Part shown: positions 1 to 12,297 of the stretch, piece after piece | How positions within the stretch are numbered: position 1 is the stretch's first letter | Layout: every line of letters starts with the position of its first letter | Assembly: GCA_020746105.1 (NCBI GenBank) | Contig: CM036619.1 | Span: 7,141,942-7,205,941 of the forward strand | Source of the DNA: Trogon surrucura | Lineage: Eukaryota > Chordata > Aves > Trogoniformes > Trogonidae | Length of the DNA: 64,000 nucleotides | Direction of reading: 5' to 3' | Notes under the pieces: model-generated | Told to the model about the DNA's origin: nothing | What the model saw: only the letters and a program-made list of their open reading frames with translations | The model's database searches: none | Made by a program: the position numbers and the translations under genes

Positions 1-1937
1 GAGGAATCTGTACACTGGCTTACTTCAAAGCACAAAAAGAGTGACACACTGCAGCCCCTAAGGAATAATTTTATCAACAGCTATACAACACATCAAAATA
101 TGTTTACTATAAGTAAACAAAACTGCAATTGAAGAAGATTTAATCACTGCAGGGAAGACAAGCTTTCTATGTTGCTACTGGCATCCCGATGCTGTCCTTA
201 ATAAAGCTTTGGACCTCACTTTCTACTGTTCATTTCTCTCTGTCTGTAAACCCTGTCACCAGTTTGTTTAAACACCTGTGTATGCTTCAGAATTAATTTC
301 TTTTATCCAGTGGAAGGGACACGCACATGTGTCTGTCAAAGGTTTCCCATCACATTCACTCCTACTTGCTGTGATCTTCATAACTGCCTCTGAACTCTTC
401 ATGTTGTTATGTTAGGTGCAAGGCAAGTGATGTTTCTTTATAAAGAAGGCCAGCTCTTTGTTAGGCGGTTCTTAAAACCTCTGATATCACCTGAACATTG
501 ACTTTGTAAAGCCCACATATGAATCATGATACATTGCAATAAAATTCTACTAATATCCACTGAACTGCCAGTGTGCTGCATGGGTTGGTGATGCCACGGG
601 AGCCAGGAGCTGAATGGGATCCTTGGGGGACTAGAGGGAGGGATGGGGGGACAGTCAGGAGCAGCCCCCAGCCCAGAGCATCAGGTACCTCTGTGGAGAT
701 GCTGCAGCTACACAGAGCTACAAAGTGATACCATTTTTACACATTGAGAAGATTTGGTAATTTCTTTCCAAAGACCTAGATAAAGAGGAAGAGGTCCAAA
801 AGTTATTTCCTTAGCAGAAACTGTTTGTTTTCCTGACAGAATTCCTTTCTGGAAGATAAAGTCATGAATCCACTTAATCTAGACAAAATAAACTGTTCTC
901 CATTTTTCTCTATACTATAAAGTAGGTTTCATAGGATGTATTCTAGTTAGTATCTCCTAAATTAGGTTTCCCTTCAATGTGTATTCATCAATACTGTTGT
1001 AAGTTTTTTACACTTCTACACTTACTCAGTAGTTTTGTATATAAGCTTAATTGCACATCATCAATAAATGGAAATTTCCAAATATATCTATTTATCTTCA
1101 AAAACTTTAGGGTTTTCCAACATCATAAAGAAAAAATAAAACAATATGAGTGAGATTTTATGTGAGGGAACACGTGACCTATCTGGAAAACAAAAAAAAA
1201 AAACCCACAAATGGATCTATGAAACACAGAAGCCTTTAAAAAAAGGAATATGGACATTTAAGTATTTTCAAGTTCCTGGCTTGCAGCATCTTTATTTTGG
1301 TAAGCATTAATAACAAAAATGCACTGGCATTGTAAATCCCAGCAGAACTTGCAAACCTTGAATCAGAATACGTTTCCTTTTGTCTTTGCTGCAATAATGA
1401 GTATATATGGAAATAAATATCATATCTCTTCATTTCTGTTCTCTTGAAGTCTTTGAAGATTGGTGAGGGGGGAATTTAAGCTAGATGGCAGAGGTAATAA
1501 CATGTGCAGCTCCATAGTTCTAGGTTGTAGATGAGCTACTTATGTTATATGGGTGCATGCTGTAGGCAGGAGTCCACTGATTCAAGGTCAGGGAGTTTTC
1601 AGATCCCAGAGTTATTTCAGGTTGGACAAAGCATGTGCAAACACAAGTGCTAGATCAGAGAATGAGGTGATGGCATAGCTCAAGAAAAACTCTTTTTACA
1701 CCCAGGTCTTAACAACCTGACTGTGCTGATTTTCAACATCCCCTTTTGGAGAATTGTTGCTTCTGGAAAATCCTTGATTTGAATGAAACTATTCACATGG
1801 TAAAATCATAATCCACTAGGATTAGGCCTGGAGCCCAGACTTGAATGTTCTTTTGTGGCTCGCTGGAAATGAACTGCTGGGCCCTGTTACAAATGCACTA
1901 TCCTTTCTAGGCTGAACAAAGCCTGTCTGTACAAGAA
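1..1937. other. Unrecognised non-coding DNA
   Basis: AT-rich sequence with no frame longer than about 65 codons and no repeat that I recognise. A short GC-rich patch at about 570-725 stands out from its surroundings and carries runs of G; it may be a decayed retroelement piece but I could not match it. An 11-12 base A run lies near 1192-1203. Intron or intergenic DNA are both possible. Confidence 0.6.
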
Positions 1938-2022
1938 GCATAGAATCGTTTTGGTTGGAGAAGACCTTTAAGACCATTGAGTCTATTGTAACAGTCCAAT
2001 GCTGTACATGTTTTTCTCATGT
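1938..2022 (-). mobile_element. CR1: CR1 LINE 3'-end fragment
   Basis: Read on the minus strand, this ends in the avian CR1 pattern: a pyrimidine-rich block equivalent to GGTCTTCTCCAACC followed by a decayed ATTCTATG tail. It is 5' truncated and diverged, so it is an old copy with no coding content left. Confidence 0.75.
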
Positions 2023-5000
2023 TTGAGTAAATCCAACACAATCAGCTCATTGCAATGATAGATCTAAATGTTAGAAAAATAGTAATATTATTACTACTAT
2101 TACTGTGTTGATATTTTCCTAAAATTCCTACAAATAGCTTGGGGAGGCAGGCAAAGAAACTAATAAGCCTGAACTATACTGATACTTGAATAAATCATTC
2201 TCTCGAATTAGGTTGTACTCTAACCTATCTTTTATTTCTCCTTCAGTTCTGTGGAAAGCAGGACGGTAAAATAATTTCGAGATTCCACTTGCCTCCTTTC
2301 TTTTCACAAAACTTCAGGATCATTTTTGGAAGAGAGGGTTAAAATTACATACAACCTAAGAGAAAATTGAAGACATTAATGTGAGTAGAGACCTTTCACA
2401 TAGGAAAAAACTAACAGGAACCACATTAATGTAATAATCACTGTCAAAGAATGAGATTTAGAAGTAAGTGAGAAAAGAATTTAAATTTTAAAGAACTTTT
2501 CTGAAAGGACTTACATTTTCCCAAGTAATATCTCCCATTAATTTAACATGTTCATTGTTTTCCTACCCATAGTTATTAAATTACTCTTCCTTTTTTGCAT
2601 ACAGTGCTGATATCTGCTGATGGATTAGTTTGTTTACAAAGTCTGCAGCTCAACAGATTTTGAAAACTGCTGCAATTCAGAAGTTAATAGCCAATTCTCT
2701 TGCAAGTGGAAGGTCAAAATTAAAGCTGTGTACCATGAGGCTGTCACTGTGAGTACAGGTTCACAAACGATCTCCAAGTAACAAATAGAATATACAACTG
2801 CAAAATTTTTTACATAACTTTCAAGCACTTAGAAATATGTTTGAGATTGATTTTTATATGTAGGTATGTAAGACACTTTAAAAATGGAGCATTTTGGAGA
2901 CCATTTTGACAAATGATACTTCCTCCAACAATTGGCCATCAGTGGAAGCTCTGTCTCTTCTAAGTGCATCTAAATTGCCAGTACTATTAAGAAGTCATTT
3001 AAGCTTCAGCAGTGTTTTGTCTGCTTCTGAAACTAAGTACTTAAAATGTATGCCTTGTCCAAACACATAGTGAAAACATTATTTTTTACTTTCTTTTTAA
3101 GCTAGTCTTCCTCCACAAACACGTACACATCCCAAACTGAAAAGAAATTAAATAGCAAATGATGATGACATGCTCTGTCAAATGCATGAGTGAAATAGGA
3201 TCTATCACTGTGTCAGTCTGGGTATAAGAGCCTTCTTCTAGGACTCAAGGGGATATTAAAATAAGAAAGCCTTTTTTAGCACTTTGTGTGATTTAGAAGC
3301 AACATCCAGAAGTTTTATATGCCAAGGAAAACCTTAAGTAGATAGACAGTAATACAGAATAAGTGAAAAAGATTTTTTATTAAAAAAAACACTCAAAAGG
3401 ACATAGTAATTTAGACATTTCTACAGTAAAAATGAGTGGGAGAAAGCTTCTATAGAAGTTACTAAGTGTAAATTACAGTGTCATACACAGTATTGCAATT
3501 TGTTTCTCTTATATCCTTATGTATTTGTGTAGCACCTGGAATTGGTAAAAGTCAAAGCACTGATTGGAATCAAATACAAATCCTACGTTCAGCAGTCAAT
3601 GGAAATGGAGCTTTTTTTGTCTCTGATCAATCTTGTAGCCATTTTCTCTACCTTGTCCAAAGTAAATGCACGGGAAAAAGTATAGAAGGTTACAACACAG
3701 CCATTGCTCAGTCTCACAACAGTGCACAAACAATTTAGAAGTTGCTGACAGCATAAGTGTTCATAAGTGGCAGCTCAACAAGTGTAACAAAAAATCTGAA
3801 GGACAGTCTATCCATACAAAAGGATGAGGATAATGTGTTGGTTAAATATAAATCTTATGATGATTTCCATTACGTTGCCTCAAACTCCACCTTTCAAATT
3901 TGTGCAAAACTAATTAATTTTTAATTAGTGTCTGTCATAAAATTCCCTTTTGTTCTTACAGAAAATAGGTAGACAAATAAAAAATAAGTTACTCTTATGC
4001 TGAGATCTCTGCTCAGCATGCCGAGAAATAATTCTGGCTTTCTTAGGCTCTCCATTCTGCCTGTGGTGACGAGACTTGAATTTAGATTGTGGGATTTCTT
4101 AGCCAGTAAAGGTCTTCTTTGTTCAAATTTTATATGGTGCCCACTACAATGGAAATCTTATTCTACAACATGGGTTTCTAGGCAGTACAGAACTCGAAAT
4201 GTGTATCATAAGGAACAGGATGAGTAAGTATTTCACTCACTTCAATAGGTACTTTGTAAGTGAGCCACTCCTCATGCATTGATGACAACTTGTAAAACAG
4301 TAGGAATACTCAAAGAATACTGTGAGGGGACAGAAATTGTCATGGCAGCAGCTGCACTCCCAAGATTGAACACTCTGTCTTGAGAAATCTACAGCTGTGA
4401 AGGTGCAAATCCAGAACTCTCTTTGGTTTAAAATATGCCATCACTGAAGGCATAAGAAATCCAAAAATTTGTACTGCTTCAGTGGAGCGAGGAAGGTAAA
4501 AATGAAAATACTCCTTCCCATACAGAGGCCTAGAATCCAGCAGTGGTTTGATATTCAAATAAATTATAGTTTCTCACATGCTTAACTTAGCACTTATAGG
4601 CATTGTTATACACTTTGCAGTGTCAAAATCTTTGCCTTTGAGACAGTATATAGTAAGAAGTAAGACATTGCCTAAGCTCCGTAGCAGATCAGTAGCTTGC
4701 CCTTGTTTTCCTGGCTACCAGGTTGCGACCTTTCAATATACTTTTTCTAGTAGTCTTCTTTGACAGCATACATCCTTAAGGTGAGACTTATAATACAAAA
4801 TAAAAAGTCTGGAAATCTGTGGGGGAAAAAATGTTACAATATGGCAGTGTCCTCGGCTACAAGAGCTCTTGTTGATGTATATCAGAAAATGTTTTTAACA
4901 GTAACGTGATGCGATGCAATATGGTTTGAAACAAAAACATTGTTTATGCTGAATTACAGTGAAACTGAGAACCTATCCCTAATTATCCTTTGAAATGAAA

Positions 5001-6155
5001 ACTACATGATGTACTGTAAAGAGGACGGCATACTAAATGAAAACTTATCACTGTATTGTTGGACAGTAATTTTATCTATGTCCAACTTATTTATTTAGTA
5101 GTTAAACTTAGAACTGGATTCTTTCCAGGAGGTTTCAGTACCCAATCAGCTCTAAAGTACAGTATCAGAGCAATGAATCCAGTAAAACAATATGCTTTCA
5201 CTGCAATAATAAGTGAAATTCAGCACTGACGTGCAAACAGGTTCAACTGAATGTCCCTTACTTCAACTTCATTAGAGTTCAGCTTACTAATTGATAACTG
5301 AGTCAGCCATTGCTGCAGGCAGTCTGAGGAGATGAAAGTGAAAAAAAATACAGTTCTTCGAAGTATCATTTCCAGGGGATATTAGCTCAGGGGCTCACAG
5401 TTACATGCCACCAAAGCACTGACTCAGCCACTGATCTAAAATGTCATTGAGAGAATTTATCCCTTGGAGCAACTGGAAAATTCCAGCTATCTAGAGACAT
5501 TGTTCAGGTCAGTGTTTAGGCTTACTGTGGACTGGAATGTGAGAAATATTGGATACAGATAAATAAATAACATATCTAAGAATCTCGAAGAATCCATCTG
5601 TACTGTAGGCATGTGCTTGTGAATCATTCAGATTCACTCAGCAAAAGAAAATACAAAATTATAGCAATTCCACATATGCACCATTAAAGTCAACTGATTG
5701 GTCAATCGTCTCCCTAATTACAACAAATTATCCAGCATTTGACATAAAATCTCCAGTTTCTGCTATTATGAAACAAATTAGGTAAGAAGAAAAAGAAATT
5801 TTATGTTTATTTATTCATCTGTTTCCTTTAGTTTGTCACTTCAACACACTTGCAGAAAGTCATAAAATCGAGGTAACAGTTCAAAATAACCTGATTATAG
5901 TTTTAGAGACTTTTGCAAAAGGGTCTAGCAAGTTTACTTACTCTTTTCTAGAAGTAGAAGATATTTAAAGTACTTACTTGAGAGCCTGAACTAACAACTT
6001 TTAAGTCCAATGATGGAACCAACAATTCTGGTCTGTGGTTTTGACTGCAGTTCACTATTGTGAACTTCTGTCATTCTTCCCTGCACTCTGCCTGTATTGC
6101 AGCCTCATCCTGCTCTTCCAAGGGTCATGCTGTTTAATGTGTTGCAAAATACTCA

Positions 6156-6157
<2 letters not shown>
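2023..6157. other. Unrecognised non-coding DNA
   Basis: No coding frame with convincing composition and no interspersed repeat that I can name. A minus-strand AATAAA lies near 3374-3380, and a stop-free stretch of 86 codons runs at 3478-3738 on the plus strand. The latter matches no protein family that I recognise and looks like chance. An untranslated exon here cannot be excluded from sequence alone. Confidence 0.5.

Positions 6158-6189
<32 letters not shown>
6158..6189. repeat. T homopolymer, 32 bp
   Basis: An uninterrupted run of 32 T bases. No retrogene or SINE body is recognisable on either side, so I treat it as a simple repeat and not a retroposon tail. Confidence 0.95.
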
Positions 6190-6191
<2 letters not shown>

Positions 6192-6873
6192 CAAAGAGTT
6201 GAAGCAAACTACAAAAACAGGAAGAAGAAAACTGGGAATAGTAACTTCAGTCCTCCTAACATTTCTGAGGTGAGAGATATGTGAGTGTATTTCATGATGT
6301 ACCTTAAAGAATTGATGCTTCTGCAACTATACAGCTTTTGTGCATACTATCGTATAAGTTTACCTTGGTATCTGTTGAACACAGTTTTCATGTCCAACAA
6401 CAACAAAAACAAATCTTTGACAAATGTCTTAGATATAATTCCTTAAATGAACCTTAAGGTTCCTTAAGTAGCATCTAATAGGAATTTTAAAGAGAAGAAA
6501 GGCTATTAACACATATTGCCCATCTACAATATAATTTGAAAAGGCATGACGCAAACTCAGGCTTTGCTGGACATCAAAAAATCCACTCCTGAGAGAAATG
6601 CTATGAATTCCACCACTATGACATTAAAACTCCTCTGACCTTAATCTGCACCAGGCATTGGTGAGTCCAATAGCACTGCCCATTCCAAAGAGAACAACAC
6701 TTCAATATTCCAGTGCTCCATGAGGCAATAATTAGCTTGTGGATGCAGAGATCTCATGACTTTGAACTAATTGCTTTTGGCCATAACTGTAAAGAGCAAT
6801 GCAGAGGAACCCTGCTCAGAAAAAAAATGATCTAACACTCCTTTTCAGAAGCACAAGCATGTTTAATTTAAAC
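6190..6873. other. Unrecognised non-coding DNA
   Basis: Unique-looking AT-rich sequence between the T run and the CR1 pair. No gene, repeat or RNA is recognised. Confidence 0.55.
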
Positions 6874-7197
6874 ATAGAATGATAGAATAGTTTTGGTGTG
6901 AAAAGAACTTTAAGATCCTCAAGTGCAACCATCAACCCAGCCCTTCCAAGTCAGCTGCTGAATCATGTCACAAAGCCTGATACATACTAGTCTTTTAAAC
7001 ACCTTCAGGGATGGTGAGTAAACTACCTCCTTGGGCAGCCTGTTCCAGTGCCTGACAACTTTCAGTGAAGAAACTTCTCCTAATAGCCAGTCTAAACCTC
7101 CCCTGGAGCAACTTGAAGCCATTTCCTTTTGCCCTATTGCTCATTAATTGGGAGAAGAAACTGGCCCTCATTTCACTACAACCTTTCAGATAGTTGT
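6874..7197 (-). mobile_element. CR1: CR1 LINE, 5'-truncated copy (downstream of a tandem pair)
   Basis: On the minus strand this holds the last part of CR1 ORF2 and its 3' tail. Translation of 6919-7122 gives a diverged version of the conserved CR1 C-terminus, including the [13 protein letters not shown] block, and the CR1 tail (ATTCTAT-like repeats) lies at the low-coordinate end. Its 5' truncation point, about 7197, directly abuts the tail of the next CR1 copy. It is broken and non-coding. Confidence 0.9.
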
Positions 7198-8290
7198 AGA
7201 ATCATAAAATTGTTGAATCATAAGACAGTTTCAGCTGGAACAAACCTTCAAGATCATCGAGTCCAATCTTTGTCCTAACCCTATAAACACCATTAAACCA
7301 TGTCCCTCAGCACAACATCTACCCTTCTCTCAAACACCTCCAGGGATGGTGACTCAACCACCTCCCTGGGCAGCCTGTTCCAATGCCTGACAACCCTCTC
7401 AGTAAAGAAATTTTTCCTAATATCCAACCTGAACCTCCCCCGGTGCAATTGAAGAGCATTTCTCCTTGTTCTGTCACTCACCACTAGGGAGAATAAACCA
7501 ACCCTCACCTCACTACAACCTTGTTTCAGGTAGTTGTAGAGAGCAATAAATTCTTCTCTAGGCTAAACAGCCCCAGATCTCTCAGCCATTCCTCATATGA
7601 CACATATGCTCCAAATACTTTACTACCCTGGTAGCCAACTTCTGTACCCTCTCCAGCACCTCGATGTCCCTCTTGTAGTGAGGGGCCCAAAACTGGACAC
7701 AGAACTCACAGAGGCCTCACCGAAGCTGAGCAGAGGGGCATGATCACCTCCCTGCTCCTACTCTCTACACTTTTTCTGATCCGGACCAGGATGCCGTTGG
7801 CCTTCTTGACCACCTGGGCACACTGCTGGCTCATGTTCAGCCGGCTGTCCACCAGCACACCCAGGTCCTTCTCTGCTGGGCATATTTCCAGCCACTCCTC
7901 CCCAAGCCTGTAGTGTTGCCAGGGGTTATTGTGAGTGAAGTGCAGGACCCAGCACTTGGTCTTGTTGAACTTCATACAATTGGCCTTGGCCCAGTGATCC
8001 AACCTGTCCAGGTCCCTCTGTAGAGCCTTCCTAACTTCAAGCAGATCAACACTTACACCCAACTTGGCGTCGTTCACAAACTTAATGAGAGTACACTCAA
8101 TCCACTCATCCAGATCATTGATAAAGATGTTGAACAAGACTGGCCCCAGTACTGAGCCCTGGGGAACATCACTTGTGACCAGCTGCCAATTGATTTTAAC
8201 TCCATCCACCACCATTCTTAGGGCCCAAGCTTCCAGCCAGTTTTTCACCAAGTGAAGAATACACCCATCCAAGCCATGTTCAGCCAGTGT
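7198..8290 (-). mobile_element. CR1: CR1 LINE, 5'-truncated, with end of reverse transcriptase
   Basis: About 1.1 kb of a CR1 non-LTR retrotransposon on the minus strand. It covers the end of the reverse-transcriptase domain, the ORF2 C-terminus and the 3' untranslated tail, which ends in degenerate ATTCTATG-like repeats near 7198-7230. It is 5' truncated, as is usual for CR1. It differs in its 3' untranslated part from the neighbouring copy at 6874-7197, so the two are probably separate insertions and not a local duplication. Confidence 0.93.
7293..8272 (-). pseudogene. CR1 ORF2 remnant (reverse transcriptase end and C-terminus)
   Basis: In an intact element ORF2 makes the endonuclease/reverse transcriptase that copies CR1 RNA at the target site. 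The stretch 8272 down to 7706 translates to the late reverse-transcriptase region. The block [13 protein letters not shown] is preserved. The catalytic box reads FVNDAKLG where CR1 elements usually have FADD, so the first catalytic Asp is lost. The frame breaks at about 7706, just after VRP, where a small deletion gives a frameshift and stop. A second frame at 7508-7293 gives the C-terminus ([20 protein letters not shown], then [20 protein letters not shown]). There is no ATG at the open end, because the element is 5' truncated. It is not expected to make a protein. Confidence 0.92.
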
Positions 8291-9296
8291 TTAAACTGAT
8301 ACAGGTTTGATGGTCCTTCCCTCCTGAGAATGAGTTAGGGCACAAAATCAACTCAGAAGCATGAGGTTTTTCCTGGATGCAGACAATATTTCCTAATGCT
8401 GGGAAGCACAGAGTCCATTATGCATTGAGTTACCAGTTAGATAAAGAAAAAACAGATTATTAATCAGATTAAGTCAAATTATCAAAAGCATCATATCAGA
8501 ATCAGGCTAAAAAATATAGGTTACTCATTATACTTGGCACAGATATTTGTCTTTGTGTATTCTACAGATCTTTCTCTTTTATCCCCTACAGGCCAATTAT
8601 TGTCAGCTGTCTGCTTCTTGTCATCACATGCCATGAATAAGCATAGTAGCAGAAATCACACTTTAATATGAGAGACTATTCCCCTTTTACAATGCTTTTC
8701 CATATAGTGGCTGTTAAGCTTCAGAAATATGAGAAAATATAATGCAGAATGTAACCAGGCTTTTTATTTCATATTCATAGTTATAGAATGTTTCTTAAAA
8801 TTGGTTTTCATTGTTTGTCTTGTTCTCACTTAAAAAAAGACAGAACCACCTGCATATAGATAACAGGAAGGGAAATGAGGTTTTGTATCTTTTATTTTAA
8901 GTACAAACATTGCTCTTCATAGTCAAAATCTTCTAAAGATTGATGGTATCTTGACGGTATTTGTTTTACTTTTTCTCAATTCAATTTAGATAAAATGTCC
9001 TAGCAAAACAGGAAACAAAGTAAATACAACGATGCACAGTACAACTGTATTAAGTTTCTCTCGTTTTGTTCACTTGCCAACACTCCGCCTGAGTATGAAA
9101 CGAAGACTCCAAAGTCTCAACCACTCAGCCTTAGAATTTTCTGTCAGCAGAGCTGGGACCGAGAATGACAGCAGAGGACTTGTTTTGTGTCATTTATGGG
9201 ATTAATTCAACAGAGAAATGATTATTCTTGGACAGCTAGAAAAAGTATGGCTTCTCATATAAACTTTTAGTATAATTGTACTGTGGAGCAGATATA
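8291..9296. other. Unrecognised non-coding DNA
   Basis: AT-rich sequence between the CR1 pair and the LTR. No gene, RNA or interspersed repeat is recognised. Confidence 0.55.
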
Positions 9297-10141
9297 TGTC
9301 AAGGGTTAGAGCTGGTCTGACCACTAAATGCTGACAGATGCTCTGTAAGCCTCTCCTTCTCCCCTCCTCCATCCCCCCCCCCCCTTTTTTTTTTGACTAG
9401 TAAGGAAATAATGAAAATATATATAAATATGTACAAAGCAAATACCCAACACATCCACTCAGTATTAGAGAGTGCTTCTCCAGCGTATTCCCAGTTAGGC
9501 TTATTTTGGCGTGCAGTACCATCAGTTTTTGAGAACACCCTGTCACTGCAGAAATAGTCCCTATAAAATTTGATGGTATTATCAAGCCTGACTTCCCATT
9601 AACAGAAACCACCACTGACGCTGCAGAGCAGGCAGCACTGGGGATGCTCCAGGCTCAGCGACAGAGGGGAACTGGACACAGGAGCTGGATTTCAGGAACT
9701 CAGAATCGGGGTCAGGATCAAAGGCAGAAGATTGGATGGAGCCCTGATGCCAGCCACTGAAAAAAAAAAAGGGCTTAACCCCCATGATCTCTCAGCTTTA
9801 TAGCGGATATGACATATATGGAATGAAATAATCTTGTTGGTCACCTGTCCTCTCTGTTACTCACCTTTAACTTCCTTGCAATCCCTTTTATTTCCGGCAC
9901 CCCCAGCATGGCAGACAAGATCCAGCAGTGACCTTGGTCACTATAGGAAGTATCAGCAAGAGCCTTTCTGCATCCCAATCCCTAGTCTTAACTATAAACA
10001 TCAGGTGTTATCACTTCTAGTAGCAGACACTGTCTGCAAAAACACACTGTTAACTTCAAAAAGTGCAGCCTCTTAGAAGAGACAGAGCTGAAAAGTAAAA
10101 TCACTGAACAGAATTGGTTCTGTTTAGTTCAAACCAGGACA
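9297..10141 (-). mobile_element. Solo LTR of an endogenous retrovirus (family I), minus strand
   Basis: On the minus strand the element begins TGTCCTGG and ends CTAACCCTTGACA, so it has TG..CA termini and a length of 845 bp. It aligns along its whole length with the plus-strand element at 31590-32429. Shared blocks include GCAGACAGTGT, TGATAACACCTGATGTTTA and GACAGGTGACCAAC. A TATAAA lies at 9797-9802 on the minus strand, in the same place as in the other copy. The flanks (atata and acaca) do not form a clean duplication. No gag, pol or env lies beside it, so it is a solo LTR. A run of 12 C and 10 T at 9373-9394 is a local expansion. The class (ERVL- or ERVK-like) is uncertain. Confidence 0.88.
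9373..9394. repeat. (C)12(T)10 homopolymer pair inside the LTR
   Basis: Twelve C bases followed by ten T bases, sitting where the other copy of this LTR (about 32364-32379) has only a short G run. Confidence 0.9.
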
Positions 10142-11334
10142 ACACATTATTTAATTCCTCAGTAGTTCAAGCCTCCCCATAATCTGGCATAGGTCAGCCT
10201 CTATGTCCATGCTTTGCTAGCATGAAAATCATATCGTAAAAGAGGGGAGAGGGGAAAAGAGCTAGATGGCCAGCATTCACATACCATTTTGGCATAGAGT
10301 TGTGATATTAGTCAGGACACACAGTCCCTAGAGCTAGAAAGCATTCCTGTTGTGATGGTATATACTTACCTTTGACATCTGAAAGTAGCATTTACATTAT
10401 GAGGTAACTGTGATCTGAAAATGACTTTAGTGTTTTAGTCTAAAATCACTTCTCAAAGTCTCTTCTTGCTTAGCTTGAAATTTCCTTCTGTGTCTGCAAA
10501 GTATGTCTCTGAACAAGCCCAGAACTGTTTTGTTAATGATTAGAGACATCTCACTTCTCTCTTAGTCCCATGAGAACCATGATACCTAGACATATTCTGC
10601 AAGCTCTTCCCGAAGGAGACACAGTACAGAAAGGATTCATGACAAAGCATTCAACTTTCTGGTTTACTTAGTAGCTAGGACACTTAGCCTGGGTTTTGGT
10701 CTTGGATTCAGAGATGATATCTACTTTCTGGCCCAAGAATGAGAACTGTGTAATGCTGAAGGAACAAGATGCAAATCTCGGAATTTCCCATATAAATCAG
10801 CAACCTTAGCACAAGGAATTAAGTGCATCCTGTGCCTTCTTGTGTCCAGCTACTTCTTTCGCTCTGTACCTGTGAATGTAGCATGTTCTTTCTGACAAAA
10901 CGTGTATTTACAAGCAGAAGAGTAGAAAGGAACTAACTCTCTGGATGCTCAGGTTATTCTGCTACTAAAATTAAGGGCATATCTAATAATCTCTTTCATG
11001 TGACTTTTCATTGGAATATGAACTAATATCATGCTAAGTTATGCTTTAGACAGATTCAATACTTCTTAGAGTCTTAGTATATTTTAGATATCTTTTACAC
11101 TGGATTACCTTAACTCATTCTGGAATGCAAGTGAAAAAACTGAGTTCCTCCCTGAGAAAAGACATTACCAAATTTCCAACAATTTTATGAATATCTAAAA
11201 ATCTTCAGCAATCATTAACAAAGGAGGCATTAAAACATGGTAACTTGTGTACGCGGTTTCAAATACATTGGAATTGCAGATGTTAGTGGGTTCTGCTTCT
11301 CTTGTCTCTTCTTGGTCAGACTTTATATTAGAGG
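10142..11334. other. Unrecognised non-coding DNA
   Basis: No coding frame, RNA or repeat recognised in this interval. Confidence 0.55.
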
Positions 11335-11407
11335 TCTCGGTTGGACTCTTTGGTTGGAATTCATGATCTTAGAGGTCTTTTCCAACCTTAATAATTCTAC
11401 GATTCTT
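11335..11407 (+). mobile_element. CR1: Old CR1 LINE 3'-end scrap
   Basis: The order of blocks GGTTGGA..., ATGATCTTAGAGGTCTTTTCC, AACCTTAATAATTCTACGATTCT is that of a CR1 3' end on the plus strand. It has diverged strongly and only about 70 bp remain. Confidence 0.8.
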
Positions 11408-12297
11408 TGTTCTCGTGGCACATTTGCTATGAAATAATAACAGAAAGATACGAGTTTTTTTATTTTTAAAACAAGAACAATTCATAGTTTTGTTTTTTAT
11501 TTCTCTTTTCAAACTTCTAAAGTTTATTTGAATTTCTTCAATGTTAGGTAAAGGGGACAAACTCTGGGATAGTAAGTTCTTAATTAGACATTTTGATGAC
11601 ATTACAGATACCCTTAAATGGCTAACTTTGGATATAAGTTCTTCAATAGGACTGATCTCTTCCTTTTGAAAGTTAAATTAACTCTTGCTCATGTAACAAT
11701 TTGGCAACCTGAGAAACTTGGCACCTGTTTATTTTTTTCCAACTCTAATCTTCAAGTCCTCTACACACTGGTACAAGGTGAGATGTTACTTGATGACATT
11801 CCTGCATAAATTGTAGCAAAAAAAAGAGAACTGACTAACAAATCTGCAAGAAGGTGTGAAGACAAAAGTAACTTTGGGGCTTCACATTGATTTGAAATCA
11901 GCATTTCATTTTGTCCCAGTAACTACCAGGTAACTATTTTACCTGGACTCCAGACCCAGGCTAAATTAAACCAATTACTTAGTGTGAAATATCCATGTCC
12001 CATTTGATGAACTTCCTGAATCATAAAGTCCTGTTTGTTCTTAAATGAAAAGTCATGGGTTTTATTTTACTAACTGGGTTAATATCAGTGAAAATCAGTT
12101 TAATCAGGAAAACTTCTTACCTTGTACTGTATATTTTTGAGAACTTCTCTGTTAATGACCATTCATATTAGTTAGATACCTGAAAAAATAGATACTTCAG
12201 TACAAGTCTCTGTTCCCTGATGCTCAGTTACCCTGCTAATAGTATTTATTACTACTGGTTGAGAGAGGATAAACTTGATATAGTATAATAAAAATAA
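11408..12297. other. Unrecognised non-coding DNA
   Basis: AT-rich, with no frame above about 65 codons that resembles a protein and no recognised repeat. Confidence 0.55.

Noticed and set aside
3478-3738. An 86-codon open frame as a small secreted protein
   Set aside because: A hydrophobic start is visible, but there is no family resemblance, no start context, and no support on either side; frames of this length are expected by chance in 64 kb.
6158-6189. Poly(A) tail of a processed retrogene on the minus strand
   Set aside because: No coding remnant or retroposon body is recognisable upstream of it on that strand, and CR1 machinery in birds does not usually produce such tails.
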